A stretch of DNA of 64,000 bases from Methanospirillum sp. (GTDB lineage: Archaea > Halobacteriota > Methanomicrobia > Methanomicrobiales > Methanospirillaceae). Both the position numbers and the translations under genes were made by a program. The first letter of the stretch is position 1. Each line of letters begins with the position of its first letter. The stretch spans positions 1-64,000 of the forward strand of contig JAAYEG010000040.1 of NCBI GenBank assembly GCA_012728895.1, given 5' to 3'. Under the pieces are notes generated by a model. That model was not told the origin of the DNA and searched no databases. It saw nothing but the letters and a program-made list of their open reading frames with translations. This document shows positions 25,096-33,987 of this stretch, piece after piece.

Positions 25096-26784
25096 GTGGC
25101 GTGCACGAACCGTCAGGTCGCAAAGACCCTCCGGCTGATCGGGCAGCTCCACGAGCTCCGGGGTGACGGCCCGTTCCGGGTCAGGGCGTTCATGGCCGGG
25201 GCGGACCTGGTCGAGCGGCTGGAGCGGCCGGTGGCCGGTATGGACGAGGACGAGCTGGTCGGGCTCCCCGGGGTCGGGGAGCGGATCGCCTCCGTGGTGC
25301 GCGAGGTCTGCGAGACGGGGACGAGCACCGAGCTCGAGTCGCTCCAGGCCGAGCTCCCCCCCTCGCTCCCCGAGCTGCTCTCGGTCGAGGGGATCGGGCC
25401 GAAGACCGCCGGCCGGCTCTGGCGCGAGCTCGGGGTCACCTCGGTGGCCGGGCTCATCGAGGCGGCGAAGCATGGCCGGATCCGGCGACTGAAGGGCTTC
25501 GGGCCGAAGCGCGAGGCCGAGCTCCGGCGGGGGGCCGAGCGGTATGCCGGGGCCGGGCATCGGATGAACCGCGCGACGGCCGGGGAGCTGCTGGCCGGGA
25601 TCGTCGCCGTCCTCGCGCCCGGGCAGTGGGCGGTGGCCGGGTCGTACCGGCGCGGCGCGGCGACGGTCGGCGATCTCGATCTCGTCAGCTGCCAGGACCC
25701 CCGCGAGGTGAACCCGCGCCTCCGGGAGATCGCCGACGAGGTGATCGAGGAGGGCGACCGCCGGACCTCGATCCGGTTCCGGGGCGAGCGGGTCGATCTC
25801 CGGTTCACGACCCCGGACGCCCTGGGCCCGATGCTCGTCTACCTGACCGGCTCGAAGACCTTCAACATCCGGCTCCGGGACCGGGCCCTGCTCGCGGGGC
25901 TCCGGATCAACGAGTACGGGATCGCGGACCGGTCCGGCGCCGGGCTCGCGACCTATCCCTCCGAGGCGGCGATGTTCGCCGCGCTCGACCTGCAGTACAT
26001 CCCACCGGAGCTCCGGGAGGGCTCCGGGGAGATCGAGGCCGCCGAGCGGAACGCCATCCCCGCGCTCGTCGCCGGCGAGGGGCTCCGGGGCGACCTCCAC
26101 GTCCACTCGAACTGGTCGGACGGCAGCCTCTCGCTCGCCGAACTGGCGGCCGAGGGTGAGCGGCGGGGTTACGAGTACCTGGCCGTGACGGACCACTCGG
26201 AGACGCTCGGGATCGCCCACGGCCTCTCCGAGCGCGACCTGGCCGAGCAGCGGCGAACGATCGAGGCGGTCAACCGGACCTCGGGCTGCTACCTGGTCAC
26301 AGGGGTGGAGGTCGACATCCTCTCGGACGGCACGCTCGGCCTGCCCGACCGGGCCCTGGCCGACCTGGAGCTGGTGGTCGCGAGCCTCCACTCGGGCCTT
26401 CGGCAGGACCGCGACAGGGTGACCCGCAGGGTGGTCGCCGCGTGCGAGAACGAGCACGTCGACGTCATCGGCCACCCGACCGGGCGGCTGATCGGGCGGC
26501 GCGAGCCGGCCGCGGTCGACCTCCCTCGGCTGATCGAGGCGGCCGCCTCGACCGGCACCGCGCTCGAGATCAACGCCTCGCCGTACCGGCTCGACCTCGA
26601 GGACGTCGCGGTCCGGGCCGCCCGCGACCGCGGGGTCGTGCTCTCGATCGGGACCGACGCGCACCGCCCCGGGGAGCTGAACCACCTCCGGCACGGGCTC
26701 GCGACCGCGCGACGGGGGTGGTGCACGCCGGCCGACGTGCTGAACACCCGCCCGCTCGCCGCGCTGCTGGAGGGAACCCGGTGA
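25096..26784 (+). CDS. polX: DNA polymerase X family (PolX) with PHP domain
   Basis: 562 residues starting at GTG 25096. Helix-hairpin-helix motifs lie at about 56-66 (GLPGVGERIAS) and 97-108 (VEGIGPKTAGRL). The polymerase active site is VAGSYRRGAATVGDLDLV at about 180-197 (the two Asp of GDLDL), with the third acidic strand in RVDLRFT. A C-terminal PHP phosphoesterase (from about 330) starts GDLHVHSNWSDGS and has TDHSE, DVIGHPTGRL and GTDAHRP, all metal-ligand motifs. It fills short gaps in base-excision-type repair and has 3'-5' exonuclease activity in bacterial relatives. It ends in GTGA overlap with the next gene. Confidence 0.95.
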   Translation: MACTNRQVAKTLRLIGQLHELRGDGPFRVRAFMAGADLVERLERPVAGMDEDELVGLPGVGERIASVVREVCETGTSTELESLQAELPPSLPELLSVEGIGPKTAGRLWRELGVTSVAGLIEAAKHGRIRRLKGFGPKREAELRRGAERYAGAGHRMNRATAGELLAGIVAVLAPGQWAVAGSYRRGAATVGDLDLVSCQDPREVNPRLREIADEVIEEGDRRTSIRFRGERVDLRFTTPDALGPMLVYLTGSKTFNIRLRDRALLAGLRINEYGIADRSGAGLATYPSEAAMFAALDLQYIPPELREGSGEIEAAERNAIPALVAGEGLRGDLHVHSNWSDGSLSLAELAAEGERRGYEYLAVTDHSETLGIAHGLSERDLAEQRRTIEAVNRTSGCYLVTGVEVDILSDGTLGLPDRALADLELVVASLHSGLRQDRDRVTRRVVAACENEHVDVIGHPTGRLIGRREPAAVDLPRLIEAAASTGTALEINASPYRLDLEDVAVRAARDRGVVLSIGTDAHRPGELNHLRHGLATARRGWCTPADVLNTRPLAALLEGTR

Positions 26785-27371
26785 TCCGCCGGCTGTACGA
26801 GCGGCACCTGGCGCGCAACCTCGTCGAGCTCCCGGAGAGGATCTGCGTGCTGCTCTCGGACAGGGACCTGGCCGCCGCGCCGGACAAGATCCTGGAGTGC
26901 ATCGAGTGGTGCCGCGAGGCGGGGCTCACGGGGGTGATCTTCCACATCTCGACCGACGACCCGGCTGGGCTCGAGCCGTGCCTTTCCGGGCTGCGCCGGA
27001 TCGCCCGGGTGGCCCGCCTCACCCTCCACTGGAAAGAGACGACCGAGACCGCGGGCGAGGGGATGGAGGTGACGGTCGCGATCGGGAAGAGCGGGCGCGA
27101 CGAGATCGCCGGCTGCATCCGGCGGATGGCCGAGGACGGGGTGGACCCGGACGCGGTGGACGAACGCACGTTCGAGGAGTACCTGACCTTCCCCTACGCG
27201 CCCGACCTGGTGATCAAGACCGGGGGGGACCACCTGACCGACTTTTTGATCTGGCAGTCGGTCTACAGCGAGCTCTTCTTCTCGGACGTGAACTGGCCCC
27301 TCTTCCGGCGGCTCGACCTGCTCCGGGCGCTGCGCGACTACCAGTCCCGGGCCCGCCGGTTCGGAAAGTGA
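26781..27371 (+). CDS. Cis-prenyltransferase-like subunit lacking the catalytic Asp motif
   Basis: 196 residues from GTG 26781, overlapping the PolX stop as GTGA. The C-terminal half is a normal cis-prenyltransferase: PDLVIKTGGDHLTDFLIWQ, then YSELFFSDVNWPLFRR and a tail RARRFGK containing the Arg-x-Gly-type end. The N-terminal half is shorter and where the family has DGNxRxA it reads ICVLLSDRDL, so the diphosphate-binding Asp is absent. This is the pattern of the non-catalytic subunit of heteromeric enzymes (NgBR/Nus1 in eukaryotes; a two-protein enzyme is reported for Methanosarcina mazei). The catalytic partner lies 1.4 kb away (28777-29538). Confidence 0.85.
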   Translation: MIRRLYERHLARNLVELPERICVLLSDRDLAAAPDKILECIEWCREAGLTGVIFHISTDDPAGLEPCLSGLRRIARVARLTLHWKETTETAGEGMEVTVAIGKSGRDEIAGCIRRMAEDGVDPDAVDERTFEEYLTFPYAPDLVIKTGGDHLTDFLIWQSVYSELFFSDVNWPLFRRLDLLRALRDYQSRARRFGK

Positions 27372-27381
27372 AAAGGGTGGG

Positions 27382-28716
27382 TCAGAGGGCGACCGAGAGG
27401 GCGACGATCCCGGCAGGCTGGGTCGTGACCCCGCGCCTGACCAGGACCCCGTCGCGCTCGACCCGGACCTCGAGGGGGGCCGTCGTCTGGTCGAGCTTCT
27501 GGATGTTGGCCGTGACCATCGTGGCCGGGCCGGTGATCGTCCTGACCTCCGTCCCGGTCCCGACAACCTGGGTCTCGGTGTAGGTCCCGGCCTGCTGGCC
27601 GATGGTCCCGGACCAGCCGCCGTCCGAGGAGATGACGACCCGGATCCCGGTCCCGCCGGCCGCCGTGGACGGGGGCGTCGTTCCTGCCGGGGAGGCCGTC
27701 TCCGGTGCCCCGAAGGTCGGCGGGAAGAGCCCCGGGATGCCCTGCCCCGCCGTGGGGGAGACCGAAGCGGCGGGCGTCGGCCGAGCGGGGGTCGCGATCG
27801 TGTGGACCGGGATCCCCGTGTAGGTGTTGACCCCGTCGGGGGTGGTGCCGGCGCTCTCGCCGCCTCCGGGCGGGAAGAACGCGAAGAGGATCAGGGTGAG
27901 CAGGATCACCCCCGCGATCGCCAGGATCCAGGTGGGCCTGATCGAGCGGCCGAGCGCGGCGGGGTCGAAGAGCGGCCCCCGTGCCCGGGGGCTCTTCTTC
28001 CGCCGCCCCTTCCGCTGGCGCGCCGCGTTCTCGTCGTAGTCGCGGGGCACGATGATCGGCCCCTCCTCGGTCTTCGCCTCGAGCGACGGGGGGACCGGCC
28101 GCTCGGGCTCCGCCGGCACGACCGGCGGTTCCAGCCAGGGGATGATCGCGTCCTCCCCGTCCCCGTCCTTTCGCGAGGGCTCCGGCCGTGACGGGGGGGG
28201 CGTCTCGCCGGGCATGGGCCCGGCCGCCCCGCCGGCCGCCGCGGGCGCCGGGGCGGACGGCCCCGGCCACTCATCCCGGACCCGCGCCCGCTCGACCGGG
28301 GCGGGCCGGTTCTCGGCCGACCATTCCTCTCTCGGCGGGACCATCCGGCGGAGCGCGGCCTCGGCCCGCGTGGCCGCCCCGGCCCCGTCGGCCGGGGGTT
28401 CCGCCCCCAGTTCCTCGATCCCGGGGCTCTCGGCCGGCGGGGCCGCTCCGGGCTCCCGCCCGGCCGGGGCCTCGCCCGTCTCGCGCCTGCGGCGCTGCCT
28501 GAGCTCGGTGAGCGGGAGCTGGATCCGTTCCCGCCTCCCCTCTGGCCACGGGGTGACCGGTCCCCGGACAGGCTCCGGGGGAGCGTCCGCAGGGGGCGAC
28601 CCGGGCCCGGGAGCGACCGCCTCCGCGCTCTCGCCCCGGCGGAGCTGCGCGCCGCAGCGGGTGCAGAACCGATCGTCCGGGCCGCCGATCGCCGCGCCGC
28701 ACTGATGGCAGAACAT
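27382..28716 (-). CDS. Zinc-ribbon, proline-rich single-pass membrane protein
   Basis: 444 residues. An N-terminal zinc ribbon (MFCHQCGAAIGGPDDRFCTR CGAQL) is followed by about 220 low-complexity proline/alanine/glutamate residues, a membrane helix at about 262-282 (ILAIAGVILLTLILFAFFPP) and an outer part of about 160 residues. The last 100 (VVISSDGGWSGTIGQQAGTY, then VTANIQKLDQTTAPLEVRV) look like a small beta domain. The ribbon faces the cytoplasm, so it may couple a cytoplasmic partner to a surface domain; no function is known. A perfect palindrome (28725-28735) sits between its TATA-like sequence and its ATG. Confidence 0.75.
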   Translation of the reverse strand: MFCHQCGAAIGGPDDRFCTRCGAQLRRGESAEAVAPGPGSPPADAPPEPVRGPVTPWPEGRRERIQLPLTELRQRRRRETGEAPAGREPGAAPPAESPGIEELGAEPPADGAGAATRAEAALRRMVPPREEWSAENRPAPVERARVRDEWPGPSAPAPAAAGGAAGPMPGETPPPSRPEPSRKDGDGEDAIIPWLEPPVVPAEPERPVPPSLEAKTEEGPIIVPRDYDENAARQRKGRRKKSPRARGPLFDPAALGRSIRPTWILAIAGVILLTLILFAFFPPGGGESAGTTPDGVNTYTGIPVHTIATPARPTPAASVSPTAGQGIPGLFPPTFGAPETASPAGTTPPSTAAGGTGIRVVISSDGGWSGTIGQQAGTYTETQVVGTGTEVRTITGPATMVTANIQKLDQTTAPLEVRVERDGVLVRRGVTTQPAGIVALSVAL

Positions 28717-28724
28717 GCTTCTGT

Positions 28725-28756
28725 ACTACAGTAGTGCCCCGACACCCTATTAACCG
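28725..28756 (-). promoter_or_regulatory. Promoter with ACTACAGTAGT palindrome at the transcription start
   Basis: TATA-like GGTTAATAGG occupies 28746-28755 on the minus strand; 20 bases on, the 11-base perfect palindrome ACTACAGTAGT (28725-28735) spans the predicted transcription start, 9 bases before ATG 28716. This placement suits a repressor site. Confidence 0.45.
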
Positions 28757-28776
28757 TGCCGAATCCGACCGGCTGT

Positions 28777-29538
28777 TCAGGCCGCTTCGACCCGCTGGCG
28801 GTAGATGCGGACGGCCCGGAGGAGATCGATCCGCCGGAACTGGGGCCAGTACGGTGCGCAGAAATAGACGGCGCACTCGTTCCCGTTCGCCTGCCAGGGT
28901 AAAAAGTTCGAGGTCCGGTACTCGTTGCCGGTCCTGATGATCAGGTCCACCGGGGGGAGCGGGGAACCCTCGCCCAGGTTCTCGTCGACGAGCGCCGGCG
29001 TGATCTCGTCGGGCCGGACACGCCCGGCGGCGACCTCTCCGAGGATCCGGCGGGCGGCGCTTACGATCTCGTTCCGCCCGCCGTAGGCGAGCGCGACGTT
29101 GAGGTGGAAGCGCGAGTACCCGGCCGTCGAGGCCTCCGCCGACTCGATGGCCGCGCGGAGGTCGGGCGGGAGGAGGGCGCGGTCGCCGACGACGCGGACC
29201 CGGATCCGGTTCCGGTGCACCCGCTCGTCGGTGATGACGGCGAGCAGCTTCTCGCGGAAGAGCCGGAAGAGCTCGTCGAGCTCGTCCGGGCCGCGGCTGA
29301 AGTTCTCGGTCGAGAAGGCGTAGAGCGTGATGTGCTCGATCCCGAGGTCGCAGGCCCACTCCAGGAGCCGCTCGGTCGTGTCCGCCCCGGCGCGGTGGCC
29401 GAGCGCGGTGCCGGCGCCCCGGGCGCGCGCGTACCGGCGGTTGCCGTCCTGGATGATCGCGATGTGCCGCGGCACGACCGCGCACTCGCGCTCGAGCATC
29501 CGCTCGTAGACCGGCTCGAGCAGGGACCGGAGGCTCAC
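28777..29538 (-). CDS. uppS: Cis-prenyltransferase, catalytic (undecaprenyl-diphosphate-synthase family)
   Basis: 253 residues from GTG 29538, which overlaps the stop of the radical SAM gene as GTGA. The catalytic block IAIIQDGNRRYARARG holds the essential Asp of DGNxR; GHRAGADTTERLLEWACD, LYAFSTENFSRG and the C-terminal IIRTGNEYRTSNFLPWQ are complete. Archaeal-type enzymes make the polyprenyl carrier (dolichol precursor) for glycosylation. The tail ends RAVRIYRQRVEAA without the RxG motif that closes most homodimeric enzymes; the partner at 26781 has it. The two likely form a heteromer. Confidence 0.9.
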   Translation of the reverse strand: MSLRSLLEPVYERMLERECAVVPRHIAIIQDGNRRYARARGAGTALGHRAGADTTERLLEWACDLGIEHITLYAFSTENFSRGPDELDELFRLFREKLLAVITDERVHRNRIRVRVVGDRALLPPDLRAAIESAEASTAGYSRFHLNVALAYGGRNEIVSAARRILGEVAAGRVRPDEITPALVDENLGEGSPLPPVDLIIRTGNEYRTSNFLPWQANGNECAVYFCAPYWPQFRRIDLLRAVRIYRQRVEAA

Positions 29539-30536
29539 AGCGGGGTCACCTCCACGATCATGCCCCGGTTGGGGTAGCGCTCGACGACCGCCATGGCCCC
29601 GGAGACCGCGCCCCGCCCCGCGGCCAGGCGGTCCCAGGCGAGCTCGACCGCCCCGTCGACGACCGCGTACTCCTCCCCGGAGAGCCCGAGGGCGGCGACG
29701 GCCTCGTCGACCCCGCCGTCGGGCCGGATCAGGCCGTAGACCACGGTCCCGTCCTCCGAGACCTCGTCGAACGGCCGGGCCGTGTTGACCGCGATCCTGA
29801 GCATCCGTCTCCGGAGCTGGACCGCGTCCTTGAACGCCGAGGAGCAGAACCGGACCTTCTCGTGGCCCAGGAGGGGGCGCGCCCAGGCCTCCGCCCCGGC
29901 GACCGCGTTCCCGGCGGGGTCGGCGAGTTCCAGCCCCCGCGCCCTCATCCCGTCGGCGCAGGTGTCCCCCCACTCGAGCTCGTTGATATTGAGGAAGTCG
30001 ACGAGCGGGAGGAGAGCGGCGAGCGCCTCGATCCCGGGGAGGGACGGGACCTCGATTCCGACCGCGAACCCGAGCGAGCGGGCGGCCCGGACCGCGCCCG
30101 GGTACGGCGTCTCCAGGATCCGGCCCCAGTCGGCGTGGGGCGGGTGGAGCCGGAGCTCGTCGACGAGCCCGACGAGGGGACGGAGGTCGTCCGCGGTCGG
30201 CGCCTGTCCGGTGTAGAGGTGGACCTGGTGGGCGGGGCCGAAGGCCTCCTTGAGGACCCGACAGCAGTGCGCCACCCGCTCCGGGACCAGGAGCGGGTCC
30301 CCCCCGGTCACGCCGGTCCCGAGCGCCGACATGGCCCGGGCCTCGGCCAGGAGGTCGTCGTCGGAAGAGACCTCGCGGTCGTTCGCCCAGACCCGGTCGA
30401 CGCCCTTCCGGTCGGCCGAGAGGGGGCAGTACCAGCAGCCCCGTTCGCAGCGCCCGGTCACGAAGAGGACGAGTTTCGCCCCCTCGCGGCAGAGCAGGCA
30501 GCCCGGCGCGATGTAACGGTCACCGGTCCCCCGCAT
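29535..30536 (-). CDS. Radical SAM protein
   Basis: 333 residues. After a short N-terminal CLLC pair, the cluster motif CERGCWYC occurs at about 30-37 with the hydrophobic FVTGR strand before it; GVTGGDPLL is the SAM-binding glycine/Asp motif. The barrel continues with HLYTGQAPTADDLRPL, ELRLHPPH, and INELEWG. The last 100 residues are a separate beta domain (GTVVYGLIRPDG). Relatives occur in methanogens without assigned function. The two added cysteines at 15-18 are unusual and may bind metal. Co-transcribed with uppS downstream. Confidence 0.85.
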   Translation of the reverse strand: MRGTGDRYIAPGCLLCREGAKLVLFVTGRCERGCWYCPLSADRKGVDRVWANDREVSSDDDLLAEARAMSALGTGVTGGDPLLVPERVAHCCRVLKEAFGPAHQVHLYTGQAPTADDLRPLVGLVDELRLHPPHADWGRILETPYPGAVRAARSLGFAVGIEVPSLPGIEALAALLPLVDFLNINELEWGDTCADGMRARGLELADPAGNAVAGAEAWARPLLGHEKVRFCSSAFKDAVQLRRRMLRIAVNTARPFDEVSEDGTVVYGLIRPDGGVDEAVAALGLSGEEYAVVDGAVELAWDRLAAGRGAVSGAMAVVERYPNRGMIVEVTPL

Positions 30537-30624
30537 GACCGTAGTGATCGACGCCGGGGATAATCAGGATATGCGTCCCGTACCGACAGCGTGATTAGCG
30601 AGCCCCCCCAACCTCTCGGGATAG

Positions 30625-32475
30625 ATGGCTGTCGCGGACAGGGGGCAGCGCCCCCGGTTTCTCTCGCTCTCGGACGACGAGCAACCGCGGCTCTCGCCGA
30701 CGGCCGTCGCGTTCCTCGTGGTCTTCCTGGTGGTGGTCGGCGCCGCGATCGGCGCGGTCCTGCTCTACCTCGGGGTCTTCGCCGGCCAGGGCCCCCCGCT
30801 CGAGATCGAGGTCGGCTACGACGGCGAGACCCTCCGGGTCCACCACGCGGGCGGCGTCGACCTGGCCCCGGGAGACTTCCGGCTCCTGGTCGACGGGGAG
30901 GATCGGACACGGGACGCCCGCCTGGAGTCGGGGACCGGGAACTTCTCGGCCGGGAGGACCCTGGTCCTCCCGGCCCCCTCGCCGGTCCAGGGGGTCGTGG
31001 TCCGGTACGAGGGGGACGAAGGTCCGCGCGGCCCGATCGCCCGGCGCTACGCCGAGGCGTTCGTGCCGACGGGTGCCGACGACCCCTGGGCGATGCCCTT
31101 CCCCCCGGAGCCCCGCTCGACCCCGAGGGCGGCGGAGGTCCCGCCGCCGGAGTACGCGTTCCCGCCCGCGCCGGCCCCCCTCCCGCTCCCCGGGGAGCCC
31201 CGCGACGGGCTCGTCTTCGTGGCCGCGGCCGACTCGCCGGCGATTCCGCCCGGGACGGTCCTGTACTGCGACGGGAGCAGCGACGAGGAGGAGATCAACG
31301 GGGCGCTCGTCCGGGCCGGGACGGTCGTGCTCCTCGAGGGGACGTTCCACCTCTCGCGCCGCGTCTCCGTCCCGTCCAACACGACCCTGATGGGGCTGGG
31401 AAAAGCCCGGACCGTGCTCGCCTTCGAGAACGCGGCCGACCCGTACCAGCCGATCCAGGTCGCGGCGCCGCACGTCACGATCCGGGACCTGCAGCTCCAG
31501 GGGCAGGGGTTCATCCGCGTCTCCGCGAGCCACGTCCGGGTCCGGGACGTGCTGGCCACGAGCCGGATGCCGGACGGGCGCCGCCTCCCCTCGGGCGGGA
31601 ACGGGATGTTCTTCGTCTGGGCCGACCGGGACGATATCGAGGACGTCGAGTTCTACGGGTGCACGGCCTACGACTGCTCGACCCACGGGTTCAACATGAA
31701 CCAGGACTTCACGGACAGGGTGCCGCGGACGGTCCGGGGGGCCCGGTTCGTGAACTGCTACGCGGCCCTCTGCGGGCACGGCGTGGCCGGGGGCTCGCGC
31801 TCGGAGTGGACCACCGGGTTCGACCTCCAGGAGGGGCAGGACCTGGTCGACTGCCGGGTGGTCAACTGCATCGCCGAGTCGAACTGGGAGTCCGGGTTCC
31901 ACGCGGAGCCCGGATCCCGCGTCGACGCGTCCGGCCGGGAGATCGGGCCGCGCACCGTGTGCGAGGGGCTCGTCCTCGAGAACTGCATCTCGAAGAACAA
32001 CGGCTGGCGGAACACGGCGCCCGGCCGGTTCTTCATGTCGGGGTTCTACGTCCACCGCAACGCGAACCTGACGGGCTGCCAGTCGTTCCACAACCGGAAC
32101 GCCGGGTTCTACGTCCAGGGCGGCGAGGACCTGCTCTTCGAGGACTGCACGGACCGGGGCTCGACCTACGGCTGGCTGATCGTCAAGGCGAGCCGGGAGA
32201 TCACGCTCCGGAACTGCACCTCGGACCGGGCGGGGGTCTGGGCGCTCTGGGCTGCCTACGCGAGCCGTCTCTCGATCGAGGACTTCACCCAGACCGGCGC
32301 GGGGTCGGCCCGGGGGGTCCAGTCCATGCTCGGCTGGTACAAGGACGACCCCCGGTACAGCCGGGCGGTCACGGACTCCGTCTTCAGGATCGCGGCCTCG
32401 GGGCCGGCCGGCACGGTCCCGATCACCCGCGAGGGGAGGGGGAACCGCTACGAGATCGAAGCGCCCGGCGGGTAG
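30625..32475 (+). CDS. Membrane-anchored right-handed beta-helix protein
   Basis: 616 residues from ATG 30625. One membrane helix at about 27-52 (AVAFLVVFLVVVGAAIGAVL), a pilin-like beta module (residues about 60-150), a proline-rich linker, then a parallel beta-helix of about 400 residues opening with PPGTVLYCDGSSDEEEIN and GTVVLLEGTFHLSRRV. The first coil motif is typical of pectate-lyase-fold proteins; many rungs carry cysteine pairs (CTAYDC, CYAALC, CRVVNC). No recognisable catalytic site is seen, so binding a surface polysaccharide is as likely as cleavage. It is a close paralogue of the beta-helix pilin at 44277 over the helix, but lacks a clear prepilin signal. It precedes the glycogen cluster by 33 bases. 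Confidence 0.82.
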   Translation: MAVADRGQRPRFLSLSDDEQPRLSPTAVAFLVVFLVVVGAAIGAVLLYLGVFAGQGPPLEIEVGYDGETLRVHHAGGVDLAPGDFRLLVDGEDRTRDARLESGTGNFSAGRTLVLPAPSPVQGVVVRYEGDEGPRGPIARRYAEAFVPTGADDPWAMPFPPEPRSTPRAAEVPPPEYAFPPAPAPLPLPGEPRDGLVFVAAADSPAIPPGTVLYCDGSSDEEEINGALVRAGTVVLLEGTFHLSRRVSVPSNTTLMGLGKARTVLAFENAADPYQPIQVAAPHVTIRDLQLQGQGFIRVSASHVRVRDVLATSRMPDGRRLPSGGNGMFFVWADRDDIEDVEFYGCTAYDCSTHGFNMNQDFTDRVPRTVRGARFVNCYAALCGHGVAGGSRSEWTTGFDLQEGQDLVDCRVVNCIAESNWESGFHAEPGSRVDASGREIGPRTVCEGLVLENCISKNNGWRNTAPGRFFMSGFYVHRNANLTGCQSFHNRNAGFYVQGGEDLLFEDCTDRGSTYGWLIVKASREITLRNCTSDRAGVWALWAAYASRLSIEDFTQTGAGSARGVQSMLGWYKDDPRYSRAVTDSVFRIAASGPAGTVPITREGRGNRYEIEAPGG

Positions 32476-32508
32476 TTTGATGTTTCGGGAGCCCGTACCA
32501 CTCAGCTG

Positions 32509-33987
32509 ATGATGCCTCCGGAGAGTCGGGAGAGACGCGCCTGTTTCATCTTCGATCTCCACGTGGGCCTCCCGCTCCGTCCGGCGCCGCTCCCCCGGGC
32601 CGGGCGGGGCTCCGCCGTCGCCTCCTATCTCGAGACCGACCTCGGGGGACCGGTCAGCGAGCTCGCGGCCCGCGCGATCCTCCCGGCCTCGGACGTCCTC
32701 GCCGCCGCCCTCGACCGGGGGTTCTCGTGCGCCCTCTCGGTCTCGGGGACGACCGTCGACCTGCTCGAGGCGCACGCCCCGGACGCGCTCGCCGCCCTGG
32801 CCCGCGTGGCGGGCCACCCGAGGGCGGAGGTGCTCGCCGCCCCGTACCACCACGGCATCGCCGGCCTCATCCCCGACCGGGCCGAGTTCGTCGACGAGGT
32901 GGTCCGCCACCGTGAGCGGATGCGCGAGGTCTTCGGGGCGTCCCCGGCGGTCTTCACGCCGCCGGAGCTCTGCGCGACCGGGACGATGGCCGACGCGCTC
33001 CCGGAGACGGGGTGCACGGCCATCCTGACCGAGCCGCGCTGGTGCCTGCCCCGGGACCTGGACCCGGCCCTGGTCTACCGCGCGGGGTCGGCACGGGTCC
33101 TGCTCCGGCACTGCGCCCTCTCGGACGACCTCGCCGCGCGGTTCTTCTCTCCGGGGTGGGACTGCTCCCCGCTCTCGCCCGCAACCTACGCGGGCTGGGT
33201 CGCCGGGACCCCGGGCGAGTGCGTCACGGTCGGGCTCGACCTGGACCTGCTCGGCGACGGCGGGCTCCTGGAGTTCTGGGAGGCGCTCCCGGAGGAGCTG
33301 GCGGCGCTCGGGGTCGAGACCGCGACCCCGTCCGCGGTCCTGGCCGACCGCCCGGCCGACCTTTTGGGCCCGGAGCGGGAGGTCTCCTGGAGCGCGCCCG
33401 ACGGGGGCGAGTCCTGGCTCGAGACCATCTTCCAGCACTCGGCCGCGGAGGCGCTCGCCCGGGCGGGGGCCTGGCTCCCCGGGCGGGAGGTCTGGCGCCA
33501 CCTCTCCTCGACCGACCACTTCCGGGCGATGGCGATGCGGGCCGGCGGGTGCGGTCGCCGCGAGGTTACGGTCGACCACGGGGCGACGGTCGAGGCCTTC
33601 GCCCGGTTCATGCGGGCGCTCTCCGCGCTCGAGGCCCGGTCCGCCGTCCGGACCCGTTCCCGGCGGGCCGCGATGGCCCTGCGCGCCCTGCCGCCCGAGG
33701 CGGCGTTCGTCTTCTCCCGCGGCGGCTGCGGGGCGGGATACGCGGCGCACAGCCTGGCCGAGTGCCTCGAGCAGCTCGCGTTCACAGACGAACAGGTCGT
33801 CGCCGACCACCTCGCGCGGGGCGACTTCTCCCGCTGGTGCGAGGACGTGCTCGGGGACCGGGTCCTCGCAGTGCAGGTGAGAGAATGCCGGAATCGAGAG
33901 GAGTTGCAGCAGACGATGCAGGGGCGGGCAGACGAACTGGTCCGCAGAAGATCGCGTTCTTCTGCTGGGAGTCCCTCCACGCGGTGA
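32509..33987 (+). CDS. GH57-family glycoside hydrolase with C-terminal DUF5752-like domain
   Basis: 492 residues from ATG 32509. The N-terminus (CFIFDLHVGLPLRPAP), the HGIAGLIPDRAEFVDEV segment (YHHGIAGLI), and FTPPELCATG (candidate nucleophile Glu in motif 3) fit the GH57 alpha-amylase family, which acts on alpha-glucans. The last 90 residues (AFVFSRGGCGAGYAAHSLAE, then HLARGDFSRWCEDVLGDRVL) resemble DUF5752, a small domain found beside glycogen enzymes in archaea. The gene overlaps the next (GT4) by 103 bases in another frame. First member of the six-gene glucan cluster. Confidence 0.85.
   Translation: MMPPESRERRACFIFDLHVGLPLRPAPLPRAGRGSAVASYLETDLGGPVSELAARAILPASDVLAAALDRGFSCALSVSGTTVDLLEAHAPDALAALARVAGHPRAEVLAAPYHHGIAGLIPDRAEFVDEVVRHRERMREVFGASPAVFTPPELCATGTMADALPETGCTAILTEPRWCLPRDLDPALVYRAGSARVLLRHCALSDDLAARFFSPGWDCSPLSPATYAGWVAGTPGECVTVGLDLDLLGDGGLLEFWEALPEELAALGVETATPSAVLADRPADLLGPEREVSWSAPDGGESWLETIFQHSAAEALARAGAWLPGREVWRHLSSTDHFRAMAMRAGGCGRREVTVDHGATVEAFARFMRALSALEARSAVRTRSRRAAMALRALPPEAAFVFSRGGCGAGYAAHSLAECLEQLAFTDEQVVADHLARGDFSRWCEDVLGDRVLAVQVRECRNREELQQTMQGRADELVRRRSRSSAGSPSTR

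Noticed and set aside
30625-32475. Pectate lyase activity for the beta-helix proteins
   Set aside because: The fold resembles pectate lyases, but no catalytic arginine/aspartate constellation could be pointed to, so only a beta-helix is claimed.
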